Below, in pieces: positions 8,616-16,973 of a DNA stretch of 64,000 bases; positions within the stretch are counted from its first letter, which is position 1, and each line of letters opens with the position of its first letter. The notes beneath the pieces were generated by a model. It was not told the origin of the DNA and ran no database searches. It was given only the letters and a program-made list of their open reading frames with translations. Both the position numbers and the translations under genes were made by a program. Source of the stretch: Lacrimispora amygdalina (GTDB lineage Bacteria; Bacillota; Clostridia; Lachnospirales; Lachnospiraceae); NCBI RefSeq assembly GCF_003432035.1, contig NZ_QOHO01000031.1:1-64000 (forward strand), written 5' to 3'.

Positions 8616-9722
8616 ATGAATGATATTGAATGTATGCGTCTGGCTTTGCAGCTTGCCAAAAAAGGTTGTGGTTTTGTAAATCCAAATCCCATGGTTGGTG
8701 CTGTACTTCTAAAGGAGGGCAGGGTAATTGGCACAGGATACCACGAACGGTATGGTGCTCCCCATGCAGAAGTAAACGCACTTGCAGGCTGTGAAGAATC
8801 CCCGGATGGAGCGACTCTTTATGTGACTCTGGAACCCTGTTGCCACTATGGGAAGACACCTCCCTGCACAGAAGCCATCTTAAAAGCAGGTATAAAACGA
8901 GTAGTGGTGGGAAGTTCAGACCCAAACCCGCTGGTCAAAGGACAGGGCATCAAAATCCTGCGGGAAAAAGGAGTTGAAGTCACGGAAGGAATACTAAAGT
9001 CGGAATGTGACAGGCTCAATGAAGTATTTTTCCATTTTATCCAGACAGGAAGGCCCTATGTTGTCATGAAATACGCCATGACAATGGATGGAAAAACAGC
9101 AGCATATACAGGTGACTCCAAATGGATTACCGGTGAAACTGCAAGGGAAAACGTCCATAAAGACCGGCTCCGTTACAGCGCTGTGATGGTTGGGATTGGT
9201 ACCGTTTTTGCAGATGATCCGCTGCTTACCTGCCGGACAGAGGGAGGGCGTAACCCGCTTCGCATCATCTGCGACACAACCCTGCGGCTTCCCCTTACCT
9301 CCCAGATCGTGGCCACTGCAAATGAGGTTCCGACTCTAATTGCAACGTCCTGCAGGGATCAGGAGACACAGCAGCCCTATTTAAAAGCCGGCTGCAGGAT
9401 TCTCCCGCTTGAACAGGCGGATGGACATTTGGATTTGTATGAACTCATGACAAAGCTTGGCGCAGAGAAAATTGACAGCATATTACTGGAAGGCGGCGGT
9501 ATTCTTAACTGGTCGGCACTGCAGGCAGGAATTGTAAACAGAGTGCAGACATACATTGCGCCAAAGCTTTTTGGGGGATCAGGCGGGAAAACTCCGGTTG
9601 CAGGACCTGGCGTCCCTCACCCTGAGGATGGTTTTTTTCTCACAAACATAGAAGTGAAACATTTGGGAGAAGATATACTAATTGAAAGTGAGGTGAAACC
9701 TTATGTTCACAGGGATTATTGA
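8616..9722 (+). CDS. ribD: Bifunctional deaminase/reductase RibD
   Basis: A 368-residue enzyme for the second and third steps of riboflavin synthesis: deamination of the pyrimidine produced by GTP cyclohydrolase II, then NADPH-dependent reduction of the ribose side chain. The N-terminal zinc deaminase domain shows HAEVNAL (His and Glu) and PCCHYGKTPPC (zinc cysteines). The C-terminal reductase domain (from about residue 145) begins VMKYAMTMDGKTA. It is the first gene after the FMN riboswitch, with a weak AAAGGCGG site before the ATG. It overlaps ribE by 20 bases. Confidence 0.96.
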   Translation: MNDIECMRLALQLAKKGCGFVNPNPMVGAVLLKEGRVIGTGYHERYGAPHAEVNALAGCEESPDGATLYVTLEPCCHYGKTPPCTEAILKAGIKRVVVGSSDPNPLVKGQGIKILREKGVEVTEGILKSECDRLNEVFFHFIQTGRPYVVMKYAMTMDGKTAAYTGDSKWITGETARENVHKDRLRYSAVMVGIGTVFADDPLLTCRTEGGRNPLRIICDTTLRLPLTSQIVATANEVPTLIATSCRDQETQQPYLKAGCRILPLEQADGHLDLYELMTKLGAEKIDSILLEGGGILNWSALQAGIVNRVQTYIAPKLFGGSGGKTPVAGPGVPHPEDGFFLTNIEVKHLGEDILIESEVKPYVHRDY

Positions 9723-10350
9723 AGAAATAGGCATACTGAAGGAGGTAAAGAAAGGAGCGCAGTCCGCTTTGCTGACTATACAGGGCAGTGTGATTTTTGA
9801 TGATCTTGGAATCGGGGACAGTGTAGCGGTAAATGGCGTATGCTTAACGGCTTCCGGGCTTTCTTCCCATACCTTCCGGGCAGATGTGATGCATGAGACC
9901 TTAAACCGTTCCGGTCTTGGAAAGCTGCATCCCGGAGATTTTGTAAATCTGGAACGTGCAATGGCGGCAGACGGACGATTTGGCGGGCACATTGTCTCAG
10001 GACATATTGATGGCATTGGGACCATTACGTCCGTTGTAAGGGATGACAATGCCATCTGGTACACCATTGCCGCTGAGGACAGGATACTCCGTTATATTGT
10101 GGAGAAAGGCTCGATTGCAGTGGATGGCATCAGTCTGACGGTAGCTTCGGTTAACAATACAGAGTTTCGCATATCTGCTATACCCCATACAGTAAAATCC
10201 ACCATTCTGTCATACAAAAAAACAGGTGATATGGTGAATCTGGAGAATGACCTGATGGGGAAATACGTGGAAAGGTTTTTATCAGCAACCCAGGAAGAAC
10301 AGAAGCCACGCGGTATCACAAGAGAATTCTTAACAAAATCTGGCTATTAG
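9703..10350 (+). CDS. ribE: Riboflavin synthase alpha subunit
   Basis: A 215-residue protein that dismutates two 6,7-dimethyl-8-ribityllumazines into riboflavin and the pyrimidine precursor. It has the two tandem lumazine-binding repeats of the family: the first begins [10 protein letters not shown] and has VNGVCLTA, the second has [11 protein letters not shown] and VDGISLTV. Length is normal. It overlaps ribD and lies 10 bases before ribBA, so the genes are clearly cotranscribed under the FMN riboswitch. Confidence 0.96.
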   Translation: MFTGIIEEIGILKEVKKGAQSALLTIQGSVIFDDLGIGDSVAVNGVCLTASGLSSHTFRADVMHETLNRSGLGKLHPGDFVNLERAMAADGRFGGHIVSGHIDGIGTITSVVRDDNAIWYTIAAEDRILRYIVEKGSIAVDGISLTVASVNNTEFRISAIPHTVKSTILSYKKTGDMVNLENDLMGKYVERFLSATQEEQKPRGITREFLTKSGY

Positions 10351-10360
10351 GAGGAGTAAG

Positions 10361-11560
10361 ATGTTTGAGTACAATACCATAGAAGAAGCGCTTGAATCGC
10401 TTCAACAGGGAAAAATCATTCTTGTAACAGACGATGAGGGACGGGAAAATGAAGGTGATTTCATCTGTGCCGCCCAGTTTGCTACAACCGAAAATATTAA
10501 CTTTATGGCGACGCATGGAAAAGGGCTGATCTGCATGCCCATGAATGAGGAGTTGTGCATGCGATTGGAATTACCACAGATGATTTCTGAAAACACAGAC
10601 AATCATTCTACTGCCTTTACCGTTTCCATCGATCATGTGGATACAACCACCGGAATCTCCGCAGCAGAGCGGTCAATAACTGCAATGAAATGCGTAGACG
10701 CCAATGCAAAGGCCGGGGATTTCCGCCGACCGGGACATATGTTCCCTCTTCTTGCAAAACGAAACGGAGTATTAGAGCGGGGAGGACATACGGAAGCCAC
10801 AGTGGATCTCATGCGTCTTGCAGGTCTGAAGGAATGCGGTCTTTGCTGCGAAATCATGGGAGAAGACGGGACCATGATGCGTACACCTGATCTGATAAAG
10901 CTGGCTGAAAAATGGAAGATTCCTTTCATTACCATCGCAGCTTTGAAGGAATACCGTAAAAAACACGACAGGCTGGTGGAACAGACCTCAATCTGTAATA
11001 TGCCCACAAAATTTGGAGATTTTAATGCCTTCTGCTTTGTTAACAAACTAAACGGAGAACATCATGTGGCTCTTGTCAAAGGCGAAATCGGTGACGGTAA
11101 GAATCTTTTGTGCCGTGTTCATTCAGAGTGCCTGACCGGGGATGCGTTCGGCTCCATGCGCTGCGACTGCGGACAGCAGCTTGCTGCCGCCATGACGCAG
11201 ATTGAACAGGAAGGAAGAGGAATTCTTCTATATATGCGTCAGGAGGGGCGCGGAATCGGTCTGGTTAACAAACTGCGTGCTTACGCACTCCAGGATAAAG
11301 GCATGGATACGCTGGAAGCCAACCTTGCTTTAGGCTTTGAAGGAGATCCCAGAGAGTATTACATCGGTGCTCAGATTCTCAGGGAATTAGGAGTAAAAAC
11401 CCTGCGCCTGCTCACCAATAATCCGGATAAGGTATATGGGCTGTCCGGCTTTGGTATGGAAATTATGGAACGGGTTCCCATACAGATTCCTGCCAATGAC
11501 CATGATCTGTTTTATTTAAAAACCAAACAGACAAAAATGGGGCACATTTTACATTATTAA
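10361..11560 (+). CDS. ribBA: Fused DHBP synthase / GTP cyclohydrolase II
   Basis: A 399-residue fusion that supplies both riboflavin precursors. The N-terminal half (about 1-200) is 3,4-dihydroxy-2-butanone-4-phosphate synthase with [11 protein letters not shown] (Mg ligand and substrate loop) and a RRPGHMFPL motif. The C-terminal half is GTP cyclohydrolase II with the zinc cysteines in [18 protein letters not shown] and the catalytic RQEGRGIGL. Both halves look catalytically complete. GGAGG lies upstream of the ATG. Confidence 0.97.
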   Translation: MFEYNTIEEALESLQQGKIILVTDDEGRENEGDFICAAQFATTENINFMATHGKGLICMPMNEELCMRLELPQMISENTDNHSTAFTVSIDHVDTTTGISAAERSITAMKCVDANAKAGDFRRPGHMFPLLAKRNGVLERGGHTEATVDLMRLAGLKECGLCCEIMGEDGTMMRTPDLIKLAEKWKIPFITIAALKEYRKKHDRLVEQTSICNMPTKFGDFNAFCFVNKLNGEHHVALVKGEIGDGKNLLCRVHSECLTGDAFGSMRCDCGQQLAAAMTQIEQEGRGILLYMRQEGRGIGLVNKLRAYALQDKGMDTLEANLALGFEGDPREYYIGAQILRELGVKTLRLLTNNPDKVYGLSGFGMEIMERVPIQIPANDHDLFYLKTKQTKMGHILHY

Positions 11561-11586
11561 TTATTAATCATAAAGGAGAATTCATA

Positions 11587-12054
11587 ATGAAAATATTTGA
11601 AGGAACACTGGTATCAAAGAATATCCGGATCGGCATTGTAGCCGCACGTTTCAATGAGTTTATAACATCAAAGCTTCTTGGCGGGGCATTGGATTGTTTA
11701 AAACGCCACGGTATCAGCGAGGAGGACATTGAAGTGGCCTGGGTGCCCGGAGCCTTTGAGATTCCGCTGATCGCTTCCAAGATGGCAGGCTGCGGCAAAT
11801 ATGATGCAGTAATCTGCCTTGGTGCGGTTATTCGGGGCAGCACCACACATTATGATTACGTCTGCAGCGAGGTGTCCAAGGGGATTGCCCATGTATCATT
11901 AAATAGCGGCATTCCCGTCATGTTTGGAGTCCTGACGACAGAAAATATTGAACAGGCAATTGAACGGGCAGGTACGAAAGCAGGTAACAAAGGGTTTGAC
12001 TGTGCAGCGGGAGCAATTGAAATGGTAAGTTTAATCCGCACAATTCAAGCTTAA
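11587..12054 (+). CDS. ribH: Lumazine synthase
   Basis: A 155-residue enzyme joining the ribityl-pyrimidine and the four-carbon phosphate into 6,7-dimethyl-8-ribityllumazine. Visible motifs are ARFNEFIT near the N-terminus, VPGAFEIPL, the catalytic-histidine loop [14 protein letters not shown], and [11 protein letters not shown]. It probably assembles into hollow shells like its homologues. AAAGGAG lies before the ATG. It is the last gene of the rib operon and is followed by a hairpin at 12068. Confidence 0.96.
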   Translation: MKIFEGTLVSKNIRIGIVAARFNEFITSKLLGGALDCLKRHGISEEDIEVAWVPGAFEIPLIASKMAGCGKYDAVICLGAVIRGSTTHYDYVCSEVSKGIAHVSLNSGIPVMFGVLTTENIEQAIERAGTKAGNKGFDCAAGAIEMVSLIRTIQA

Positions 12055-12067
12055 ACAAGAAAGAAAA

Positions 12068-12103
12068 GCCTCCAATAAAGGCTGTATATAACCTTATTGG
12101 AGG
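12068..12103. terminator. Hairpin between converging ribH and the ABC ATPase gene
   Basis: CCTCCAATAA...TTATTGGAGG gives a stem of 10 bp or more around about 16 bases. The T-rich flank is clearer on the minus strand (CTTTTCTTTCTT), so it mainly serves the minus-strand trio. The plus-strand flank is only loosely T-rich. Confidence 0.65.
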
Positions 12104-12122
12104 ACTTGATGGAATTTTATTT

Positions 12123-13130
12123 TTAATCAGCCAGCAGGTCAGGAGAAAGAGTATTTCCTGACCGTAACTCCTGGCGTGCGGTCTGGATGAGGGAATCCAT
12201 TTTCTCTAACTTTTCTAACAGCTGTTTTTCTTCTTCGCTTGTATAAATCACATGATTGATACCGCCGTTTTTAATGACAATCCGCTTGTCCGCCATTAAT
12301 GCCAGAAGGGGATCGTGGGTCGCCATTAAGACGATTTTATCTGATGTCACAAGAAGCTTTAACGCCTTTTTGCGGTCGATTCCGGCATTTTCGATTTCAT
12401 CAATAAGAACGATGGGAGAGGAACTTAATATTGCTGTATCTGCAATCATAAGCGCTCTGGACTGCCCGCCGCTTAAGCTGGTAACAGGAGTGGAGAGTTC
12501 AAATTTTTCTCCCGCTAAATCGTTGGCTGCGGCTATGATTCTGTCTATCACAGACTGGGGATCCTCAACCATGCGGCTTTCCGCATGCATCCGTAAAAAG
12601 TCCCGTACCGTTAAGTCCATAACAAAGTTCATGTTCTGGGAAAGCTGGGCGACCAGCTTGTTGTTTGAGGAAAAACGCCACTTCATATCAGGCACTTCGC
12701 CGTTGACCAGAATGCTCCGCCCGGTAGGAGTGTCATTCTGGGCCGTCCATTCAATATCTGCCAAAAGCCGGCTTTTTCCTGAACCGGTAGGTCCTACAAT
12801 GGATATAATCTGGGATGTCTCTACAGTCAGTTCCTTAAAACCTTCCATCGTTCCTGATTTATCGTGACCTGGTAAAATGGTCAGGGACTGCACCTTCCGG
12901 TCGTTCTCCATTCCTAAAAACTGACGCATCTGATCCAGATAGACAGGCAGGTCCGACAATAGCTTGGCTTTATCAATGGCCTGGTCTTCCAGTTCTTCCT
13001 CTGAAAAATGATTTAAATACTCCTCAAATGTCTGATCCTCAAATCCAGAGATAGTAAGCTTATTCTGTTCAAAATATGCGGCAGCAAAAGGATATTCCTC
13101 CAGCAGCTTTTTCATGCTAATATTTATCAT
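12123..13130 (-). CDS. Soluble ABC ATPase with N-terminal helical domain
   Basis: A 335-residue ABC ATPase. The first 70 or so residues form a separate helical domain (KKLLEEYPFAAAYFEQNKL and onward) that resembles DUF1858/ScdA-N domains. The ATPase core then has Walker A GPTGSGKSR, a Q-loop near VAQLSQNMNFVMD, signature SLSGGQSRALMIAD, Walker B PIVLIDEIENAGID and H-loop MATHDP, so it should hydrolyse ATP. It has no membrane segment and there is no permease beside it. It is third in a coupled operon and overlaps the GTPase gene by four bases. Its partner is more likely the GTPase/binding-protein pair than a transporter. Substrate unknown. Confidence 0.8.
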   Translation of the reverse strand: MINISMKKLLEEYPFAAAYFEQNKLTISGFEDQTFEEYLNHFSEEELEDQAIDKAKLLSDLPVYLDQMRQFLGMENDRKVQSLTILPGHDKSGTMEGFKELTVETSQIISIVGPTGSGKSRLLADIEWTAQNDTPTGRSILVNGEVPDMKWRFSSNNKLVAQLSQNMNFVMDLTVRDFLRMHAESRMVEDPQSVIDRIIAAANDLAGEKFELSTPVTSLSGGQSRALMIADTAILSSSPIVLIDEIENAGIDRKKALKLLVTSDKIVLMATHDPLLALMADKRIVIKNGGINHVIYTSEEEKQLLEKLEKMDSLIQTARQELRSGNTLSPDLLAD

Positions 13131-13828
13131 TTTTTATCACCGCCTAAATCAATTTTCTTCACATTACCCATCTGATACGCTTCTCCGATTCTTGTTTCAC
13201 CCAGACAATAGGAACATAATGCGGAGGGCATTGGGAAACGGAGCTGCATTCCCTGTACGGATTTAATACTTTGATTTTCATCATACAGAAGACTTGCAAG
13301 TTCATAGGTACCCTGTCCGGTGAGTCCGTTCACATGCATGGTAATGGCTCTGGGATTTACAGAGCTGACACAGGAAGCAAATACCTCCCGTTCTGCCTGG
13401 GAAACAATATCTCCCTTGGTAATCACCACCAAGTCGGCAGCCTTTAACATCGGGCCGATTTTTTTAGGAGTGTTGATACCGGATAAATTATCGATGACAC
13501 AGACTCCTTTTACTTCTTTTAAATAAGGGGAACAGCGGTTGCACAGACCTGCTGATTCCGTAATCAGCAGATCAAGCTTTTCTTCATTTCCCCAGTTAAC
13601 CACCTCTTCAATATTGGAAGCAAAGAAGTGATCCGGGCATAAGGCGCCGGATAAGCCCTTTTTCACAGGGATTCCCGCCTTTTCATAGGCAATGTCATCA
13701 TCGGTGTAAAGACAGTCAAACTTCACCACACCCACCTTTATGTTTTTCGCATGAAAGGATGAAATTGTTTTTAAAATTACTGATGTTTTACCGGAAGAGG
13801 GCGGGCCTGAAAATATAATCAGATTCAT
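13127..13828 (-). CDS. HypB/CobW-like P-loop GTPase
   Basis: A 233-residue SIMIBI-class GTPase. Walker A is GPPSSGKTS (residues 8-16), the switch/metal region is TESAGLCNRCSP with Cys96 and Cys99, and the G4-type base motif is TKGD (137-140). An extra cysteine pair, CSYC (205-208), lies near the C-terminus, with single cysteines at 39 and 64. HypB and CobW relatives load metals into enzymes, and the paired cysteines suggest a metal site, but the client is unknown. The gene overlaps both neighbours by four bases (ATGA junctions), implying stoichiometric synthesis of the three proteins. Confidence 0.75.
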   Translation of the reverse strand: MNLIIFSGPPSSGKTSVILKTISSFHAKNIKVGVVKFDCLYTDDDIAYEKAGIPVKKGLSGALCPDHFFASNIEEVVNWGNEEKLDLLITESAGLCNRCSPYLKEVKGVCVIDNLSGINTPKKIGPMLKAADLVVITKGDIVSQAEREVFASCVSSVNPRAITMHVNGLTGQGTYELASLLYDENQSIKSVQGMQLRFPMPSALCSYCLGETRIGEAYQMGNVKKIDLGGDKK

Positions 13829-15078
13829 AAGAACTCCTTTTGTGCAGCTGAAAAGAACTGCTTTTCTATTTTTTTGATTAATTCTCCAATATCATTGTTG
13901 TGAATAAAATCCCATCCAATCCACATAAATTTCTGGTCAGGTGTTAAGCCATTGTCCACCAGGGGATTGGTCGATGGGAATTTTCCGTTTGAGGAAAGAA
14001 TATCTCCAATCTCTTTTGAATATAAAAGATCAACAAAAGGTTTTACTTTCTCCTTATTCTTTGATTTAGCCAGAAGGAAAATCGGACTGATAATGGCTCC
14101 GTCTTTTGGCCATACCGGCCGCATGGGGCTTTTTTCATCTGTCATGCTGGCAAAGAAATAGGGGGCAACCGTAATAGCGGGAACCTTATTGCCATCTTTT
14201 AGCTTGTGGGATTTGATCATCTGAGCCGGATGCATGCTCTGTAAGAGAGCCTTACCCATCTTTTCGATTCCTTCTTCCCCATAAAAACGGTAGATGTGAA
14301 GTAAAAATGCATTAAACATATCCAGATCCTTCATGGGAAGGCTGATGCTGTTTTCAAATTCCGGTTTCATTAAGTCTGCCCAGCTCTCAGGCAAGGGGCG
14401 GTCCCCTAAAACGTTTGTATTAACCATGAAGACTGCAGGAACAATTCCGATGATGGCGTACTGGTTTTTGGGATCCTTCAGTGATATATTATCATTATCA
14501 AGATCAGGGTTTAACCGCTCCATCCCGGAAAGATCTTCGAATACGCCTGAATCCTGATAGCCGCCAATCATCTTTTTATCAAAGAACAAGTCAAAACCTG
14601 CAGAGAGATAAAGATCTGACAGACCGTCAGGGTCTCCGTCTGCCAGAATAACCCGGTCCTTTACATCATCAAGACCCAGGTTTGCTGATTTTAAATGATA
14701 CTCCACCTCATACCCAAGTGAACTTTGATTTTCCTCAAGCCAGGATTCAAACTTTTCCAGAAGAGGAATGCGGATGGGACAGGGCAGTACACCCTCGATG
14801 CGGATATCCCCTTTATTTTCCGATTGTGCAGGAGTGAGTCCGTCTGTGAGGCTGGGAGCCTTCCGACCTATCACTTCCTCCAGCTTCTTAATAAAAAGTT
14901 CCTGGTTTACCTTTCTCATTGATAATGCTGTTTCTAATGAGATGGTTTTTCCAAGAGTTCTGCGCATAACGGGATTGCTTAAATTTTCAAAACCATTGGC
15001 AATAAAAACTTCAATGGTTTCCGGATAGGTTTCTGTGATATGAAAGATCGTATCTGAAGCTTTAAAATAATTTGACAT
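13825..15078 (-). CDS. DUF1858-like domain fused to a periplasmic-binding fold, no signal peptide
   Basis: A 417-residue protein. Residues 1-70 (SDTIFHITETYPETIEVFIA and onward) look like a DUF1858-type helical domain. From about 95 onward it resembles family 1/6 extracellular binding proteins such as iron or thiamine binders, with LPCPIRIPLLEKF, PLPESWADLMKPEF and a late IISPIFLLAKSKNK. There is no signal peptide or lipobox, so it should stay in the cytoplasm, which is unusual for this fold. It is first in the operon with the GTPase and ATPase. Databases would probably label it an ABC substrate-binding protein, but location and partners argue against ordinary import. Function unknown. Confidence 0.7.
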   Translation of the reverse strand: MSNYFKASDTIFHITETYPETIEVFIANGFENLSNPVMRRTLGKTISLETALSMRKVNQELFIKKLEEVIGRKAPSLTDGLTPAQSENKGDIRIEGVLPCPIRIPLLEKFESWLEENQSSLGYEVEYHLKSANLGLDDVKDRVILADGDPDGLSDLYLSAGFDLFFDKKMIGGYQDSGVFEDLSGMERLNPDLDNDNISLKDPKNQYAIIGIVPAVFMVNTNVLGDRPLPESWADLMKPEFENSISLPMKDLDMFNAFLLHIYRFYGEEGIEKMGKALLQSMHPAQMIKSHKLKDGNKVPAITVAPYFFASMTDEKSPMRPVWPKDGAIISPIFLLAKSKNKEKVKPFVDLLYSKEIGDILSSNGKFPSTNPLVDNGLTPDQKFMWIGWDFIHNNDIGELIKKIEKQFFSAAQKEFL

Positions 15079-15157
15079 GATTATTCCTTTCTCTATGTTA
15101 ATTGTAAGTTGGTTTCTGAAAGTATGTTTATCATATCATAGATTCTTTGTTTTGTTT

Positions 15158-15235
15158 GTTGTAAAAACAACTAATCTCAAATACTTTTGATATTATTTCC
15201 TGTTTAGGCACTATCTTTTTCATCAATGAGATAGT
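15158..15235. promoter_or_regulatory. Two dyads between divergent trio and EFR1 genes
   Basis: GTTGT-AAAA-ACAAC (15158-15171) and ACTATCT...AGATAGT (15210-15216 with 15229-15235) lie in the 200-base divergent spacer. They are placed to control one or both transcripts. No confident sigma-A promoter was identified, and the regulator is unknown. Confidence 0.35.
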
Positions 15236-15278
15236 ATGATGAAATCATATAAATTTGATTCGCAGAGGGGGAATTACA

Positions 15279-16145
15279 TTGTTAAAACCAAAAAAAATCA
15301 CTCTGGCTTATTTTTCAGGAACTGGTTGTACAAAAGAAGTCTGTCTGTGTTTCGCACAAGAATTAACAAAGAAAGGACTGGAAAGCAAAACCATCAATCT
15401 GGAAAGTCATGATCCGGAGAAATTAAAACAGCCCGATCTCCTGGTAATATTTTCACCCGTATATGCCTTCCGGCTGGCCTCCATTACCGAAAAATGGGTC
15501 AAAGGCCTTCCGAAATCCAATCGGACAATGGTTGCGGTCGTTCCTGTGTCCGGAGGGGGAGATATCTCACCCAATACAGCCTGTACCATCGCCTGCAGGC
15601 GAATATTAAAGAAAAAGGGATATCATGTGATCTATGAACGAATGATCGTAATGCCGTCTAATTTCGGTGTGGATGCAGGAAGGGAAATTAACCTGCAATT
15701 ATTACACCGATTACCGGAAAAAACAAAAGAAATGATCGAAGACATACTCACTGGAGAACATCATTTTCTGCTGGCTAAATCCAGGGACCGTTTTCTTGCT
15801 ATGCTGGGAAAAGGAGAACATCTGGGGGCAGGATTATTCGGCGCTTCCATTCAGCCATCTGCTAAATGCACCCACTGCGGGCTATGTTCACAAAAATGCC
15901 CCGCCTGCAACATCAAAATGAAGCGGGGAATGCCCAGATTCGGCTTCCGTTGTATCTGGTGTTTAAGATGCATTTATGCCTGTCCGGTTCATGCTCTGAA
16001 ACCCCGAATTTTATCCTCTGTTGTTTTGAAGGATGGTTTTCATTTGCAGGAATTAAAAAAACAGGATTATAAAAATTTTGATCCGGATCAGACAAACTTT
16101 AATCAGAATCGAGCCTGGAAGGGCGTCAGTGAATACTTAAAATAG
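15279..16145 (+). CDS. EFR1-type flavodoxin/ferredoxin fusion protein
   Basis: A 288-residue electron-transfer protein. The N-terminal flavodoxin-like domain begins ITLAYFSGTGCTKEV (phosphate loop of FMN) and has VFSPVYAFR. The C-terminal part has two [4Fe-4S] ferredoxin motifs, CTHCGLCSQKCPAC and CIWCLRCIYACPVHA. The frame opens at a TTG at 15255, but the TTG at 15279 has AGAGGGGGA six bases upstream and gives the usual N-terminus. It is cytoplasmic, with no partner gene in the same direction. It lies between the trio and the ethanolamine operon, so a redox role for either is possible but unproven. Confidence 0.82.
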   Translation: MLKPKKITLAYFSGTGCTKEVCLCFAQELTKKGLESKTINLESHDPEKLKQPDLLVIFSPVYAFRLASITEKWVKGLPKSNRTMVAVVPVSGGGDISPNTACTIACRRILKKKGYHVIYERMIVMPSNFGVDAGREINLQLLHRLPEKTKEMIEDILTGEHHFLLAKSRDRFLAMLGKGEHLGAGLFGASIQPSAKCTHCGLCSQKCPACNIKMKRGMPRFGFRCIWCLRCIYACPVHALKPRILSSVVLKDGFHLQELKKQDYKNFDPDQTNFNQNRAWKGVSEYLK

Positions 16146-16159
16146 GTAATTTACAAAAC

Positions 16160-16200
16160 GGGCATGCATTCTCTCAAAAGAATACATGCCCTTTATTATT
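16160..16200. terminator. Terminator between EFR1 gene and eutC
   Basis: GGGCATG-C-ATTCT pairs with AGAAT-A-CATGCCC (16160-16191), followed by TTTATTATTATT on the plus strand. The genes converge here, and the minus-strand flank is less T-rich. Confidence 0.8.
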
Positions 16201-16202
16201 AT

Positions 16203-16973
16203 TTATAATTTTAAATCAATTCCACTGGTTTTTGCTTCCATCATTGCTTCTATAATAGAAATGATCTGTGCGCCGGCTTCTACCGGCGGCAATCCATTCT
16301 TATGGATATTGGATACCACCGTTCTCTGGGATTCCGGCTTCTTCGTGCTTGATTCATATGCCATATATGCACTTAAACTTTCTCCGGTTGCAAGACCCGG
16401 CCTTTCTCCTATGAGAATCATGGTGATCTTCGCATTTAACGTTTCACTGATCCGGTCCATGGTTGCTACCCGAGCAAATTTAACAAAGATGGGATCACCC
16501 ACAGTATATCCCTTTTCTTTCAGTCCATCCATAAGCATGGGATAGATATCAGGAAGATTACTGGTGATCGCAGGAGAGCTGAGTCCGTCACCGGCAATGA
16601 TCTGCACATCAATATCGTGTCTGCAGTTTTCACTGATTGTTTTTAGCGTTTCATCGGAGAAACGTCTTCCAAGATCCGGTCTTGTTATGTACTCATCTTT
16701 ATTTTTGCATAAACTCTGAACCTTTAAAAATCCCAGCTGATCCACCACTTTTTCATCCACCTCCGACCAGACAGCATCCATGGCAACTGCATGGTCAGCG
16801 CGGAAACGGAGATAAGTTTCTGTTTTCAATCTGGTACCTGCCTTGCCGACACAGATTCTTGCAGCCGTTGTCTTCTTTAAATCAACGCAGGACTGGCGGT
16901 CAATTGGCTGGTCAATTGTTACCCGGTCCGTTAAATCAAGGGAAGAGATATCCCGTACAAGGTCCTGGCCCAT
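16203..16973 (-). CDS. eutC: Ethanolamine ammonia-lyase small subunit
   Basis: A 256-residue EutC, which with EutB forms the adenosylcobalamin-dependent enzyme that splits ethanolamine into acetaldehyde and ammonia. Family motifs include TAARICVGKAGTRLKTETYL, RADHAVAMDAVWSEV, VQIIAGDGLSSPAI and IGERPGLATGESLSAYMAY. It is about 40 residues shorter at the N-terminus than enterobacterial EutC. In Salmonella that N-terminal segment targets the enzyme to the microcompartment. Its absence, and the lack of shell genes here, fits a cytosolic enzyme. The gene starts one base after eutB ends. Confidence 0.95.
   Translation of the reverse strand: MGQDLVRDISSLDLTDRVTIDQPIDRQSCVDLKKTTAARICVGKAGTRLKTETYLRFRADHAVAMDAVWSEVDEKVVDQLGFLKVQSLCKNKDEYITRPDLGRRFSDETLKTISENCRHDIDVQIIAGDGLSSPAITSNLPDIYPMLMDGLKEKGYTVGDPIFVKFARVATMDRISETLNAKITMILIGERPGLATGESLSAYMAYESSTKKPESQRTVVSNIHKNGLPPVEAGAQIISIIEAMMEAKTSGIDLKL

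Noticed and set aside
12123-15078. Ordinary ABC importer operon
   Set aside because: No permease gene, no signal peptide on the binding-fold protein, and a GTPase instead; importer function is not supported.
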